IMG/VR virus record: IMGVR_UViG_3300023180_000086
Coordinates: 1 to 50,887 of that record
Strand: one strand, 5' to 3'
From: a virus
DNA: 50,887 nucleotides
Positions 25,113 through 33,736 of the stretch are shown here, piece after piece. How positions within the stretch are numbered: the first letter of the stretch is position 1; each line of letters opens with the position of its first letter. Made by a program: the position numbers and the translations under genes. The notes under the pieces are model-generated. The model worked only from the letters and a program-made list of their open reading frames with translations, searched no databases and was not told the DNA's origin.

Positions 25113-25598
25113 CTATTTTTGTGCTAACTTAGCAGCAATAGCTTGACGTAATAACTCTTTAGTATCAGACGCAACTTTTTGCTTACCAGGAGCAACAATC
25201 TTTGCTGTATGAATACTATCTTTATTAGCGTTCGACAACAAACTTTTAAGTGTTGGGTCGATCATCTTGTTTCTTTCTTCTGGTGAATAAGCCATAGCGG
25301 CTTCATTTGAAGCAAGCGCTGGATGGTGTGATTTATTTTCAGAAGAGCCGAAGCCAGACTTCTCAGCTGGATTATCACCATGATTTCCGCTAGCGGTGAT
25401 GTCAGCCTGCATAGCTTCTTTGGTAAAGGTTTCTACGCCTTGACGAGCTACCCATTCCAAAGCTGAAGCAATTTTTTCAATATCGTTTTCTGCATAGTCA
25501 GATACTTCTTGAGCAGAAGCAATCTTTTCTACCTCTGCATCAACTTCAGTATCGACACCAGAGATTGCAGACATAATCAAATCATTCAAACTAGACAT
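25113..25598 (-). CDS. KxA-repeat protein, candidate scaffold/core
   Basis: A 161-residue acidic-to-neutral protein with VEKIASA, IEKIASA, FTKEAMQ and KQKVASD. It starts in a TAATG overlap with the previous gene, behind GGAGG. Three small genes in a row next to the protease (24738-25981) share this design and probably form the prohead core together. Function is inference. Confidence 0.62.
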   Translation of the reverse strand: MSSLNDLIMSAISGVDTEVDAEVEKIASAQEVSDYAENDIEKIASALEWVARQGVETFTKEAMQADITASGNHGDNPAEKSGFGSSENKSHHPALASNEAAMAYSPEERNKMIDPTLKSLLSNANKDSIHTAKIVAPGKQKVASDTKELLRQAIAAKLAQK

Positions 25599-25981
25599 TA
25601 GTCCTCCAAGCAGCCAGAGCAGATTGATGATCCTTCTAAGTCAAAAGGATTGGTTTTACAAACACGGCAAAGACCTTGTTGCATCGCTTCTTTAATCAAA
25701 GTCAGCTCATGTACACAGGCGTGGGCCATTTGCTCACCAGCTGTCTTGTCCATAGCTTCGTCTTCAAAGTATTCTTGTGCTTGAGTTTCCTCATGCTGAT
25801 CTACCTCGGTCAGCTCTGAGGCAAGCTTCTGCAGGGTGTCCAGGTCATAGTCCATAAAAGGATTTTCAGTATTACCTGAGTTAGACAAAGCATTCATCAG
25901 TGTAGCTTCGGCAGTTTTTTCTAAAGTAGTCCCCGCATTTTCTGACTTGTAAAGGGACTCAAGCAGTTGATTCATATCCAT
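25598..25981 (-). CDS. KxA-repeat protein with zinc-ribbon end
   Basis: A 127-residue protein. LEKTAEA, LQKLASE and MDKTAGE occur in the first two thirds; the end carries CRVC ... CSGC, a four-cysteine zinc site. Start at 25981 chosen because AGGAG lies seven bases upstream; the codons before it overlap the protease gene. The gene is next to the protease and probably encodes a core protein. The zinc ribbon could hold it to the protease, which also has a cysteine cluster; that is speculation. Confidence 0.62.
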   Translation of the reverse strand: MDMNQLLESLYKSENAGTTLEKTAEATLMNALSNSGNTENPFMDYDLDTLQKLASELTEVDQHEETQAQEYFEDEAMDKTAGEQMAHACVHELTLIKEAMQQGLCRVCKTNPFDLEGSSICSGCLED

Positions 25982-25994
25982 TTGGATTCTCCTT

Positions 25995-27527
25995 CTAGAG
26001 AGACCCGAGTAATATACGGGCACTTGAAAAGTTATTAAAGTTAAGATCCCATTCCGGAACTACATCTGTATTATAATATACATTATGTAGATATGGGACT
26101 GTTAAAGAAAGATTATTTTGTGAAGAAACTTTTGTCAAAGAGTCAGTTAGCATATCGTTAAAGAAGTTTTTATAGTAAAAGTCCATATCATCTTCTACAA
26201 CACTATCCAAATCAGCGCCAATTGTTCTTAAACTTTTTCTGTATCCTGCATACGCTGACGCCACTTTATTAAGTATGTCTCCGCTGCCTTCTGTCATCCG
26301 TTGTACTGGTTTAATAACAGTAATACGCACAATCCGATTAGGCAAGTGCGGAGCAAAAGCAGACCTCCCTGGAATTAAGGAGGACAAAAGTCTTGCTATA
26401 CCACCGTCGTACATTGACCGTTCTATCCGTGGAGCCGGACCTATATGAGTTCTTCCCATTGGGAAAATAGTATTGGATGCCCTAAAAGAACTAGCCAAGT
26501 CTGGCCGTCCCATTCTTCTTAGCATTCCATACTGGAACTCATGAGGTTTTGCTACCATACCAAGCATAGCCATTGTTGATAGCAACTTCTCAAAAGGCAT
26601 TTTATCCATAAAAGCTCTTGGAATGTTTGGCTCACAAGACTGCGCTTTTATTAAAGATTCGCTTACAGCATTCGGTAGAATTTTTTTCTTAACTTCTGCA
26701 AGTTTTTTATAGGAAGCAACTTTTTCTCTTAAGCTGTGTTGCGCAGAAGCAACTTTCATTAGAACACCAGCCTCTTTTGCAGCTGGTACAAATACATCAG
26801 ACAAGTCGAAAAATCTAGGGAAAAAGTTAATGGCACCAACTACAGTTCCATCATCACGCACTCTTCCCATTTCGTTTGCAAGATGGCTGCAGTAATCCCT
26901 TGTAGTCTTAGAAACGTTACCGCATACGGAGCATACATCAAAAGGAACCTTACATCCCATAGAGATTTGACGAGGCTTACCGTTATCAATATCAACAATA
27001 ATCTGCTCGGCACCAACCTCTCTGGCTTTTTGCCTATCGTGACGAACAATCAATTCTACACGGTGCATAGGCCTGTTGTAGGTAACAAAAACAATGTCAC
27101 CAAAAGCGATTTCCGGATTTTTGTTGACGTGATGCTTATACCGAAGTGCATTCATGAAGGTTCGAAAGCCAAACTCCTTGATAGGAACTGGTGGCAAACT
27201 TTTGCCGTGAGGCTTAAGATAACGTCGTTCTAACTCGTCAATTACCTTCTGGGGATTATCAGTAAGATAGTCATGACCTAAAGAGATCTCGGGGAAGATG
27301 TCCCCGTTTACATTCATACCCCAAAACTCATGAGCTCCCATAGGGGTCATAAGAACGTATTGATACTTAGGGTCAGGTTTAATGCTACGAATAAATGCTT
27401 GCAGCTTAGGGTCTAAGTTACCAGCTACTTTTGTCATTCCCGACTTACTGGGGTTTACATCAATAGCTTCAGCGAAACATCTACCTAAAGTATCATGAGT
27501 ATGAAAGTGTATAACTTTTTCTAACAT
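25995..27527 (-). CDS. probable prohead (head maturation) protease
   Basis: A 510-residue protein. Residues 55-200 look like the herpesvirus-assemblin/HK97-type protease fold: a strand followed by YKHHVNKNPEIAFGDIVFV (His132/133 as catalytic candidate) and RQISMGCKVP (Ser189). A cysteine cluster follows at once: CSVCGNVSKT ... DYCSHL (199-215), as I remember from proteases of some large phages. The remaining about 300 residues contain KxA sites of its own (LMKVASA, REKVASY, LNKVASA), which fits self-cleavage. It stands before scaffold-like, decoration and capsid genes. The KxA motif in many virion proteins is its likely target. Confidence 0.65.
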   Translation of the reverse strand: MLEKVIHFHTHDTLGRCFAEAIDVNPSKSGMTKVAGNLDPKLQAFIRSIKPDPKYQYVLMTPMGAHEFWGMNVNGDIFPEISLGHDYLTDNPQKVIDELERRYLKPHGKSLPPVPIKEFGFRTFMNALRYKHHVNKNPEIAFGDIVFVTYNRPMHRVELIVRHDRQKAREVGAEQIIVDIDNGKPRQISMGCKVPFDVCSVCGNVSKTTRDYCSHLANEMGRVRDDGTVVGAINFFPRFFDLSDVFVPAAKEAGVLMKVASAQHSLREKVASYKKLAEVKKKILPNAVSESLIKAQSCEPNIPRAFMDKMPFEKLLSTMAMLGMVAKPHEFQYGMLRRMGRPDLASSFRASNTIFPMGRTHIGPAPRIERSMYDGGIARLLSSLIPGRSAFAPHLPNRIVRITVIKPVQRMTEGSGDILNKVASAYAGYRKSLRTIGADLDSVVEDDMDFYYKNFFNDMLTDSLTKVSSQNNLSLTVPYLHNVYYNTDVVPEWDLNFNNFSSARILLGSL

Positions 27528-27536
27528 TGGAATCTC

Positions 27537-28391
27537 TTAAGTAATGTCGCCAGGCTTCATTTGGTGTTTAGGACCAAAGAATGGCATCTCAGTTTCTTGG
27601 TAAAGTTTTTCTAATCTTAACACGTCTGCAAAAGTTTGCGGAGTGATTTGTGGGATTTCCATCATATTAGCCAAAACTTTTGAAGCCATTACTGGTTCTC
27701 TTGCCACTGTAGGAGCTGTTCTATGCAAAACTTTATAAAGTTTTTTTGCTTTGTCGTTCTTCAAAGAGGGATCTTCCTTAACTACGGCATTGTAATCACG
27801 GTTAACACTTCCTCTATTTAAGTACTTAAGACCTTTACCAATACCGTAAGTGGCCAAAGGAGCTCCAGCTCCGATGCCAATACCGGCAAGACCATACATC
27901 AAAGCGTCTCTAGCAACACCTTTAGCGCTCGCTTGTTTTATAATTTGTTTATGCTTATACATATTAGCTCCACCAGTTTTTGCCATAGGCACATAAGATT
28001 GGTACGGGCCTAGGTTTGTTTTTTGTACTAAGTTTCTTGCGGATTTAAAATCGATCTTTTTTTCTGCGACCATAGACTTTGGGTTCAAAAACATATTTGC
28101 AATGCTATCTTTACCACCCAATGCTGGTGCTAGGTTAACCCCGGGAAGCCCACCAACCACTGCCACACCTGATCCACCTAAGAACACCTTTCCCATAGTT
28201 CCTTCAGTTTTTCCTAGTGCTTGCATGTAGTTAGATCCACCTCGCTTTAATGCAGGAAGAACCTTGCCGGCTGTAGCCTTTGGTAGATTTCTTAGGCTTT
28301 TAAATAAGTTGTATCCCTTGTTTGCGACGGCCATACCTGCCCGTGCAAATGCTTCTTTTTCTAAGCCATATACCTGGGATACAGATTTCAT
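27537..28391 (-). CDS. KxA-tagged glycine-rich internal virion protein
   Basis: A 284-residue basic protein starting MKSVSQVYGLEKEAFA (motif at 9-16), then glycine-rich hydrophobic stretches (VFLGGSGVAVVGGLPGV, YGLAGIGIGAGAPLATYGIG) and IIKQASA mid-way. N-terminal tag plus membrane-prone segments fit an internal protein that may be ejected with DNA. It overlaps the preceding gene by ATGA. Function not known. Confidence 0.65.
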   Translation of the reverse strand: MKSVSQVYGLEKEAFARAGMAVANKGYNLFKSLRNLPKATAGKVLPALKRGGSNYMQALGKTEGTMGKVFLGGSGVAVVGGLPGVNLAPALGGKDSIANMFLNPKSMVAEKKIDFKSARNLVQKTNLGPYQSYVPMAKTGGANMYKHKQIIKQASAKGVARDALMYGLAGIGIGAGAPLATYGIGKGLKYLNRGSVNRDYNAVVKEDPSLKNDKAKKLYKVLHRTAPTVAREPVMASKVLANMMEIPQITPQTFADVLRLEKLYQETEMPFFGPKHQMKPGDIT

Positions 28392-29257
28392 CGACGAGTA
28401 GTCCTAATCATTCGAGATAGTTCTTTATGCTTTGCTTCAGCACCTTCAAGCATAACATAAGCTTCTTTGTAAGACATTGCTAACTTTTCAAGCCTAGTGG
28501 CCGCAAAGAGCAATGGGTGCTCTGAGTTGATAACAACAGGCTCTCTTAGCAGAGCAGCCTCCTTAGCCGTATTGATCCGTACACCTTCGCCTTGCAATCG
28601 CTCAGAAGCTGTCTTCATAATTGATGAGGCAAAGTTTTCTGACTCGGTTACTTCTGAAATAGCTCTAGCGATCTGAAGAATCCCGATGTCATCTCTCATG
28701 TGTGCTTGCTTTACATGCCCATAGAACTCTTCAGAGGTATCTTCCATGGATCTCATAATAGTATTTAGACTATACTCAGCCATGTTCTTTACCGAAGCAA
28801 CTTTTTGCTGTTCAGCAACCATCTCAGAGGACTCATCCAATCTAGGAATATCAGCGTTGTCTTCTACTTTAAAGATTTGCTCCAGGTCGAAGTCACTTTG
28901 TTTCTTCTCTCCAGGATCAGTCGCATAATCTAATGTCTGATCTGGAACGGACACTGGACGCTCTCCCAACTCTTCAATCAAAGCAGATGCGTCAGCTGGT
29001 GCAAAGTGATCACGGTTACCACCTTCATGAAACTGAGCTTTCCATACCGCTTGGTTGGTCATCTCAGAAACTCTTTGAATTTGGTTTTTGTTTAAGTTCT
29101 CATTTTCGATTACACTTCTAATAGCATCGTTTAATGATTCAGACTCTTTTCCTACAAAGCTAGACGCTGCCCTCTTTGCTAGGACTTGAAGTTTTTCAGA
29201 CGAAGCAGTCTTAACAAGGCTACCAGCTAACTTTTCTAATTCATAGTTCATAGACAT
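28388..29257 (-). CDS. multi-KxA acidic virion protein
   Basis: A 289-residue helical protein with ELEKLAGS (6-13), LVKTASS, QQKVASV, IMKTASE and RLEKLAMS near the C-terminus. First gene of the head-tail operon. The sites divide it into several fragments, as expected for a core or internal protein processed by the prohead protease. ATG at 29257 or two codons later (29251). Function is inference. Confidence 0.65.
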   Translation of the reverse strand: MSMNYELEKLAGSLVKTASSEKLQVLAKRAASSFVGKESESLNDAIRSVIENENLNKNQIQRVSEMTNQAVWKAQFHEGGNRDHFAPADASALIEELGERPVSVPDQTLDYATDPGEKKQSDFDLEQIFKVEDNADIPRLDESSEMVAEQQKVASVKNMAEYSLNTIMRSMEDTSEEFYGHVKQAHMRDDIGILQIARAISEVTESENFASSIMKTASERLQGEGVRINTAKEAALLREPVVINSEHPLLFAATRLEKLAMSYKEAYVMLEGAEAKHKELSRMIRTTRR

Positions 29258-29274
29258 ACCACAGGAAAAAGATT

Positions 29275-29973
29275 ATGATGAGTTTCTATTCTCGCAGAGA
29301 GGCAGCTGTAATATTACAGTGCTCTCCTACTACTATATCTAAATATATCCGTAACGGCACCTTAAAAAATTATGGGACGCCCAAAAAGATAAAAGTTTCT
29401 ACAGAAGAAGTACACTCTTTTTATGAAACTGTCAAATACCAAAGTGATAAAGTAACCCGTACCGAGGTCCTAAGACTGCAAACTAGAGTAAATACTTTAG
29501 AGGCAGAGATGGAAACTTTAAAGATGATGATTGGGGTTGGAAATCTTAAGCCCCCAAGAACGGATGAACAGCTGCAGTCTCTGCACGAAGAGATAATGAT
29601 AATGCTTACGCAGGTTAGTTGGGATGTACGTACTATTATGTCTATCTCAGATACTATGATTAGTCTTAAAGATAGAGAGGTATTGCGCCTTGTTCAAATG
29701 AAAGGTACTAGGTCTTGGACTGGCCTCTTTGATCTATCTGAAAGAATGCTCCACTATATCGGAAGTATGGCCTTGCCTAAAACTACTTCTGATATTCTGA
29801 TTAGCCGTTTAGAGTCTGGAAGGAATAGACTATATGGATTGCTTTATGTATCCCTTTCAGAGCACATTGCGATGGATAAGTTCTGGGCTAAAAAAATTGT
29901 CAGCTCTAGAGTAGTAGAGCAAACTACTGATGAGTTCTTACTAAACTTTCTAGCAAAACGTGCTCAACAGTAA
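29275..29973 (+). CDS. HTH_17/MerR-like DNA-binding regulator
   Basis: A 232-residue protein. Residues 2-50 (YSRREAAVILQCSPTTISKYIRNGTL ... VSTEEVHSFYE) are a winged-helix excisionase/MerR-type domain, where the two prolyl/Ser-Thr helices and the arm that follows are clear. A coiled coil follows (about 60-86), then a helical domain. AGGA precedes the ATG. The gene lies divergent from the head operon with 17 bases between, so it may control it. Not an integrase partner: no integrase is near. Confidence 0.72.
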   Translation: MMSFYSRREAAVILQCSPTTISKYIRNGTLKNYGTPKKIKVSTEEVHSFYETVKYQSDKVTRTEVLRLQTRVNTLEAEMETLKMMIGVGNLKPPRTDEQLQSLHEEIMIMLTQVSWDVRTIMSISDTMISLKDREVLRLVQMKGTRSWTGLFDLSERMLHYIGSMALPKTTSDILISRLESGRNRLYGLLYVSLSEHIAMDKFWAKKIVSSRVVEQTTDEFLLNFLAKRAQQ

Positions 29974-29977
29974 AAAA

Positions 29978-30048
29978 CTGCAAATTTAGAATCTTTTGTG
30001 TCATAAGAGTTTTGTCACACAATCTACGTCTATACACTCCCGTGTGAC
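29978..30048 (+). promoter_or_regulatory. phage promoter element with leader hairpin, copy D
   Basis: CTGCAAATTTAG (29978-29989), 12 bases, CATAAGAGTTTTG (30002-30014). GTCACAC (30014-30020) pairs with GTGTGAC (30042-30048), then TTTGGG. It lies between the regulator gene and the membrane coiled-coil gene at 30101. Confidence 0.65.
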
Positions 30049-30100
30049 TTTGGGAGATGACATTAACTTTTGTACAAAAAACCTCTTAGGAGAAAAAGTC

Positions 30101-30706
30101 ATGGCTAAAGGCAATGCAAAATCGGGCAACAAACCAGCCCAAACTACCCCCGCAACCCCATCATCAACCCCATCATCTTCACAAGCTCTGCAAGAGGCAC
30201 ATGAAAAGATTGTTAATCTTGAAGAAAATGTGAATACTCTCACTCAAGAGAAGGATACTCTCACTCAAGAGAAGGATACTCTCACTCAAGAGAAGGATAC
30301 TCTCACTCAAGAGAAGGATACTCTCACTCAACAAAAGAGCAGCTTGTCTGGACAAGTGATTATGCTTACAAATGAGAAGAGCTCTCTGGTGACGCAAATC
30401 GAGGAAAAAGAACAGGCTATTGAGGACTTACGTTCTGCAATGGATAAAGCCGCTTCGGATGCTGCCAAAGAACTAGACTCAGCGATGAAAGCCAAGGATG
30501 AGGAATTAGCCTCTCTGCTATCATGGAAATCATCACACAGTCTCAAAATCATGGGAGCTACTGTAGGATCAATCATCATCGTCGCAGGTGTAGCATACGT
30601 AGTCAAGCGCTTCTTGCTGAGTGGCTCCGCTGAAGATGTCGAAGATGCTTTGGTAGCAGAGACACCAGACGGTGCAGTCGAGCTAGAGTTGGTAAGTAAC
30701 TACTAA
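30101..30706 (+). CDS. coiled-coil protein with C-terminal membrane anchor
   Basis: A 201-residue protein. A short basic, P/T/S-rich N-terminus (1-30) leads to a long coiled coil (about 34-140) that includes tandem heptads TLTQEKD, and a TM helix (KIMGATVGSIIIVAGVAYVV, about 153-173), then an acidic tail. Start at 30101 with AGGAG upstream. The shape suggests a tail-anchored tether in the inner membrane; function unknown. It has its own promoter element and terminator. Confidence 0.72.
   Translation: MAKGNAKSGNKPAQTTPATPSSTPSSSQALQEAHEKIVNLEENVNTLTQEKDTLTQEKDTLTQEKDTLTQEKDTLTQQKSSLSGQVIMLTNEKSSLVTQIEEKEQAIEDLRSAMDKAASDAAKELDSAMKAKDEELASLLSWKSSHSLKIMGATVGSIIIVAGVAYVVKRFLLSGSAEDVEDALVAETPDGAVELELVSNY
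30236..30337 (+). repeat. 21-bp tandem repeat encoding TLTQEKD
   Basis: Four perfect copies of a 21-base unit (first base 30236, unit starts ACTCTCACTCAAGAGAAGG) plus a partial fifth. Perfect identity between copies implies recent expansion, and heptad length keeps the coiled coil in register. Confidence 0.85.
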
Positions 30707-30738
30707 TGTAACTCAAGCTCAAAGTTGGATTGATTGGT

Positions 30739-30770
30739 AGGTCGGCTCCTTCGGGAGTCGGCCTTTTGCT
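30739..30770 (+). terminator. strong Rho-independent terminator
   Basis: AGGTCGGCTCC (30739-30749), TTCG loop, GGAGTCGGCCTT (30754-30765) then a T-run. Ends the 30101 transcript before the convergent terminase gene. Confidence 0.9.
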
Positions 30771-30788
30771 TTATAGTATTTTTTTCGT

Positions 30789-32453
30789 TTAGTTTCCTAG
30801 TTGGTAAAACTCTGGACGTTTAACATCCCACTGTGATGCTAAGAAAGCATATACCACTGTATGCATAAAGTCATCCGGTGTACCCCTTGGATGATTAAAT
30901 ACAATGCGTCGTCTAGTTTCAGAATACTCTGAGTACACTGAGAGAATATCTGCAGCAAAGGGTTCCATAATACCCCAGTTAGGAAACGCAATACCCTTAC
31001 TTACTGGCCCGGTCTTAATCAGAGTAAAGACATCTTGCATCACACGGGATCTATCTGTAGTGAACTTCTTTGCCTGGGCATCCCATTTAACTTTGTCTTT
31101 TTGGTTACCTGTATGCTGGTATAGGAGAACTCTAGCCTCTCCAAATGCTTTGCGCAGCTGTGCATTCGTATAGAAACCAAAGCCCCAGTCCGATCCAATC
31201 TTATTTACACCGTAGTGCTTACAGAGTTCAATAATGTTTCTCCAGCTATACTCTGGATCCGATTCTCTCCCTGTATATTTTTTCGCATACATTAAAGAAA
31301 AGCGGCCATTTGCATCGTACGCCCAGATAGACAAAACAGTATAAGAACCGTCCCCAGTTCCCCAGTCAACACCAGCCCATTTCTTCTTCGCCTGGTGTTC
31401 TCTAGATACGTTGTCAGGCTCTACCCAGAGTGTTCCTACACAGCACTTACGTACATCCTCTAGTGTTACTGGCTTTGTCCCAGAGTCGTACGATTCAGCC
31501 ATTACCTCATTTAAGAATCTTTGTCTAGGATAACGCTTCTGCTTTGCAAGTAAGTTGGTCCAGTGTCTTTCAAAGTGTTCTGCGTCGTGTCTATACGCAT
31601 AGGGAACTACAGGCTGAGGCAGCCTAAATCCATTCCACTCCCTATCCTTATTCGATGTACACACCCATTGCGCTTTGCCAGATACAGGGTTTAACTCCTT
31701 ACTGCACTTTGTACACTGCAATCCCTCTTTGCCAATATGCTTCTCAGTAATGCTTTGCCACTTATTACAGCCTTCACATTTAATCATCCACTCATTCATC
31801 GTAGAAAAGCGTTCCCAATAATACTGCAAGGGGTTATCCAGTGTCTTTGGCGTTCCTGCATAGATGCTCATTGGCCCGTCATCCAGTTCAGAGTGGAAAA
31901 GAACCTCCTCTACAACAGGAAAAGCATCGGTGTAGATGTCCTGGATCTCATCCATAGCTAGCACATCAGAGGAAATACCACGCACACGGTCTGCTGATCT
32001 ATACACAGATCTAAGCACAATCTTACTTTGGTTCATCCACCTTTTCGTTTGAACGTTTTGCGTTTCTCTAGCTCCGCGAATGTTATGCCCCGTAAGAGTT
32101 GTGAGAACAGGACTATTAGAAATAACAGAACGTAAACGCTCATCAGAAAATTCTCGCATCTGAGCATCAGAAGCCGAAACATACAACAACCTCAAGTATG
32201 GGATAAGATTAGAAAGAGAGATAAGAGTGTTACCTATAGTTGTACTCTTTTCGCACTGTCTGCCAAAGATTAAAAGCATCTTTCGACGCATAATCCCATC
32301 GCTTGTTCGAGTTACTGGACTGTTGTATATTTGTTCTAGCCAAGGTCTCCTGTCAAGTGATATAGGTTTCCCACGGTGCATCACAGAAAACTTAGTAAAT
32401 TGAAATGGAGTAAAGTTTATGGAATCAGTAGAACCTGGCATCAACGCTGACAC
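30789..32453 (-). CDS. terL: terminase large subunit
   Basis: A 554-residue DNA-packaging ATPase/nuclease. Walker A-like GRQCEKST (64-71) has Glu where Gly is usual; Walker B VLAMDE (164-169); the motif after it, AGTPKT (199-204). A zinc ribbon with C226, C229, C247, C250 interrupts the ATPase. The RNase H-like nuclease shows AGVDWGTGDGS (Asp363), GSDWGFG (Asp422) and GTPDDF (Asp527/528). GTG start at 32453 with GAGAGG upstream; its first 35 bases lie antisense to the start of a plus-strand gene. No small terminase or portal is adjacent, unusual for phages. Confidence 0.92.
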   Translation of the reverse strand: MSALMPGSTDSINFTPFQFTKFSVMHRGKPISLDRRPWLEQIYNSPVTRTSDGIMRRKMLLIFGRQCEKSTTIGNTLISLSNLIPYLRLLYVSASDAQMREFSDERLRSVISNSPVLTTLTGHNIRGARETQNVQTKRWMNQSKIVLRSVYRSADRVRGISSDVLAMDEIQDIYTDAFPVVEEVLFHSELDDGPMSIYAGTPKTLDNPLQYYWERFSTMNEWMIKCEGCNKWQSITEKHIGKEGLQCTKCSKELNPVSGKAQWVCTSNKDREWNGFRLPQPVVPYAYRHDAEHFERHWTNLLAKQKRYPRQRFLNEVMAESYDSGTKPVTLEDVRKCCVGTLWVEPDNVSREHQAKKKWAGVDWGTGDGSYTVLSIWAYDANGRFSLMYAKKYTGRESDPEYSWRNIIELCKHYGVNKIGSDWGFGFYTNAQLRKAFGEARVLLYQHTGNQKDKVKWDAQAKKFTTDRSRVMQDVFTLIKTGPVSKGIAFPNWGIMEPFAADILSVYSEYSETRRRIVFNHPRGTPDDFMHTVVYAFLASQWDVKRPEFYQLGN

Positions 32454-32814
32454 AAATGACCTCTCAGTGGCTGTAGAAACTATATCTAAACTATCGTCTG
32501 GTAGAATCTTGCCGTACTTTGAGCAAGAGATTCATGGCGATATCAATAAGATTACCATACCAGTAAAGGATTATAACCCTTCTGATAGAAAAGATACAGC
32601 AATGCGACGATATATGCAAGACTGGCTTAAACTAAGGTTTAAAAGTATATCTGTCGACACTCGCTTTGAGCAGCTGCCCGCAGGCACATCGTACTACACT
32701 GAAGATCAAGAGTTTCCCGTATTAGGCTCTATTGTAATTACTTGGTGGCCTAAGAAAGAGGAAGGCGATTACGAAGAGTGGAAGCGTAAAAGAGAAGAGG
32801 CCCGCAAAAAATAA
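32419..32814 (+). CDS. hypothetical protein antisense to terminase start
   Basis: A 131-residue protein with a beta-rich C-terminal half and an extremely charged end (KKEEGDYEEWKRKREEARKK). GGAG is eight bases before the ATG. The first 35 bases overlap the terminase gene on the other strand. Family unknown. Confidence 0.65.
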   Translation: MESVEPGINADTNDLSVAVETISKLSSGRILPYFEQEIHGDINKITIPVKDYNPSDRKDTAMRRYMQDWLKLRFKSISVDTRFEQLPAGTSYYTEDQEFPVLGSIVITWWPKKEEGDYEEWKRKREEARKK

Positions 32815-32867
32815 ACCTTTTAAAGAATAAGTATCCTGTCACACATTATGCATGTCCCAGGTGTGAT
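32802..32867 (+). promoter_or_regulatory. phage promoter element with leader hairpin, copy C
   Basis: CCGCAAAAAATA (32802-32813), 12 bases, AATAAGTATCCTG (32826-32838). TCACAC (32839-32844) pairs with GTGTGA (32861-32866), followed by TCTTTGGGG; the TTTGGG tail matches copy D. The upstream box is the weakest of the four and covers the preceding stop codon. Confidence 0.6.
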
Positions 32868-32900
32868 CTTTGGGGATAATCCATTTTAGAGGTAAAAATT

Positions 32901-33305
32901 ATGGATACTTTGTTTGTGTTAGATAAGATTATGGCAAGTAAGTTGCCATTGTCTTATGTATTAGGAGAGTGTAAAGAGTTGTTTGATGAACTCCTTAAGC
33001 GTGACTGGGAAGAAGCCAAGAAAGAGTGGGAAGATGTATGCGGAACGTTCTTAGTATGGTTGACTGGAGTTCTTGGTATAGGCTTCAAGCTTAAAAAAGG
33101 ATTTGGGTTGGGTGCAGCTCAAAGATGGAAATCCAGATTGGATGTCTGGGAAAGAATATTTGAGCTGCATGGCGTAACTTTTGATAAAAGTTACCTGAAT
33201 AAAGGGGGTAACTACAGAAAAAGAGCAAAGGTGCAGTTTGCTCTGAATAATGTAAATGTAAAAATCGACGAAACTGTATTGGGTTTCATTGATTTTGAGG
33301 AATAA
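32901..33305 (+). CDS. helical protein, weak resemblance to MazG-like NTP hydrolases
   Basis: A 134-residue mostly helical protein. WEEAKKEWEDVCGTFLVW (about 36-53) and a later basic stretch ending GGNYRKRAKV loosely recall the all-alpha NTP-pyrophosphohydrolase pattern (acidic helix, then a Lys/Arg-rich helix). The catalytic ExxE...ExxD set is not convincing, so I leave the call open. AGAGG lies before the ATG. Own promoter element upstream. Confidence 0.6.
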   Translation: MDTLFVLDKIMASKLPLSYVLGECKELFDELLKRDWEEAKKEWEDVCGTFLVWLTGVLGIGFKLKKGFGLGAAQRWKSRLDVWERIFELHGVTFDKSYLNKGGNYRKRAKVQFALNNVNVKIDETVLGFIDFEE

Positions 33306-33328
33306 AAAGATGGGCTCTACGGAGCCCA
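33302..33328. terminator. hairpin terminator between convergent genes
   Basis: TGGGCTC (33311-33317), TACG, GAGCCCA (33322-33328). On the minus strand TCTTTTT follows at once, so it ends the leftward endolysin cluster; on the plus strand the T-run is more distant (from about 33343). Confidence 0.65.
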
Positions 33329-33351
33329 CTTCTGATTTCATATTTTTTTAG

Positions 33352-33735
33352 CTAGTCTATAGGTTCCCAAGAATCGCAAACCCAGTCTGCTTTACACTTA
33401 AAGTTAAATGCTCTGCACAATCCAGATTCATCTCTGTATTCACAGTTGCCGCAGTTTTTATCACCATCTGCTGGTCGGTATCCAGGAGCATCCTTCTCAC
33501 CTGCAATCTTATGCATTGCAATACGCATAGGCATACCAGCGCTCATGTGATCTTCTAATCTGTAAGTAGATCCAAGAGCAGACTGGATAGCATCTTTGGC
33601 CTTGTATACTTTGTACTCTGCCCAAGACGGAAGTTGCTTACCGCTGTTTACTTTTTGTTTTAGCTCTAAAGCTTGTAAAGCAATCATTTCAAGAACTTTA
33701 CAAAGCATGTAACTATCATCATATTCACTGTTCAT
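33352..33735 (-). CDS. cysteine-rich HiPIP-like protein with helical domain
   Basis: A 127-residue protein. LPSWAEYKVYKAKDAIQSAL (about 35-54) is a helical motif seen in other phage virion proteins. MHKIAGE is a KxA-like site (about 74-80). The end has CGNC ... C ... C ... VCDSW, with five cysteines placed as in small HiPIP-like iron-sulfur or metal-binding modules. Role unknown; last gene of the endolysin cluster. Confidence 0.6.
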   Translation of the reverse strand: MNSEYDDSYMLCKVLEMIALQALELKQKVNSGKQLPSWAEYKVYKAKDAIQSALGSTYRLEDHMSAGMPMRIAMHKIAGEKDAPGYRPADGDKNCGNCEYRDESGLCRAFNFKCKADWVCDSWEPID

Positions 33736-33736
33736 T

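Noticed and set aside
30179-30397. Minus-strand open frame with LLLSESI repeats
   Set aside because: Reverse reading of the 21-bp repeat of the coiled-coil gene at 30101.
32901-33305. MazG-like NTP pyrophosphohydrolase
   Set aside because: The acidic helix resembles MazG but the second half of the metal-binding motif is missing; kept only as an unsure remark.
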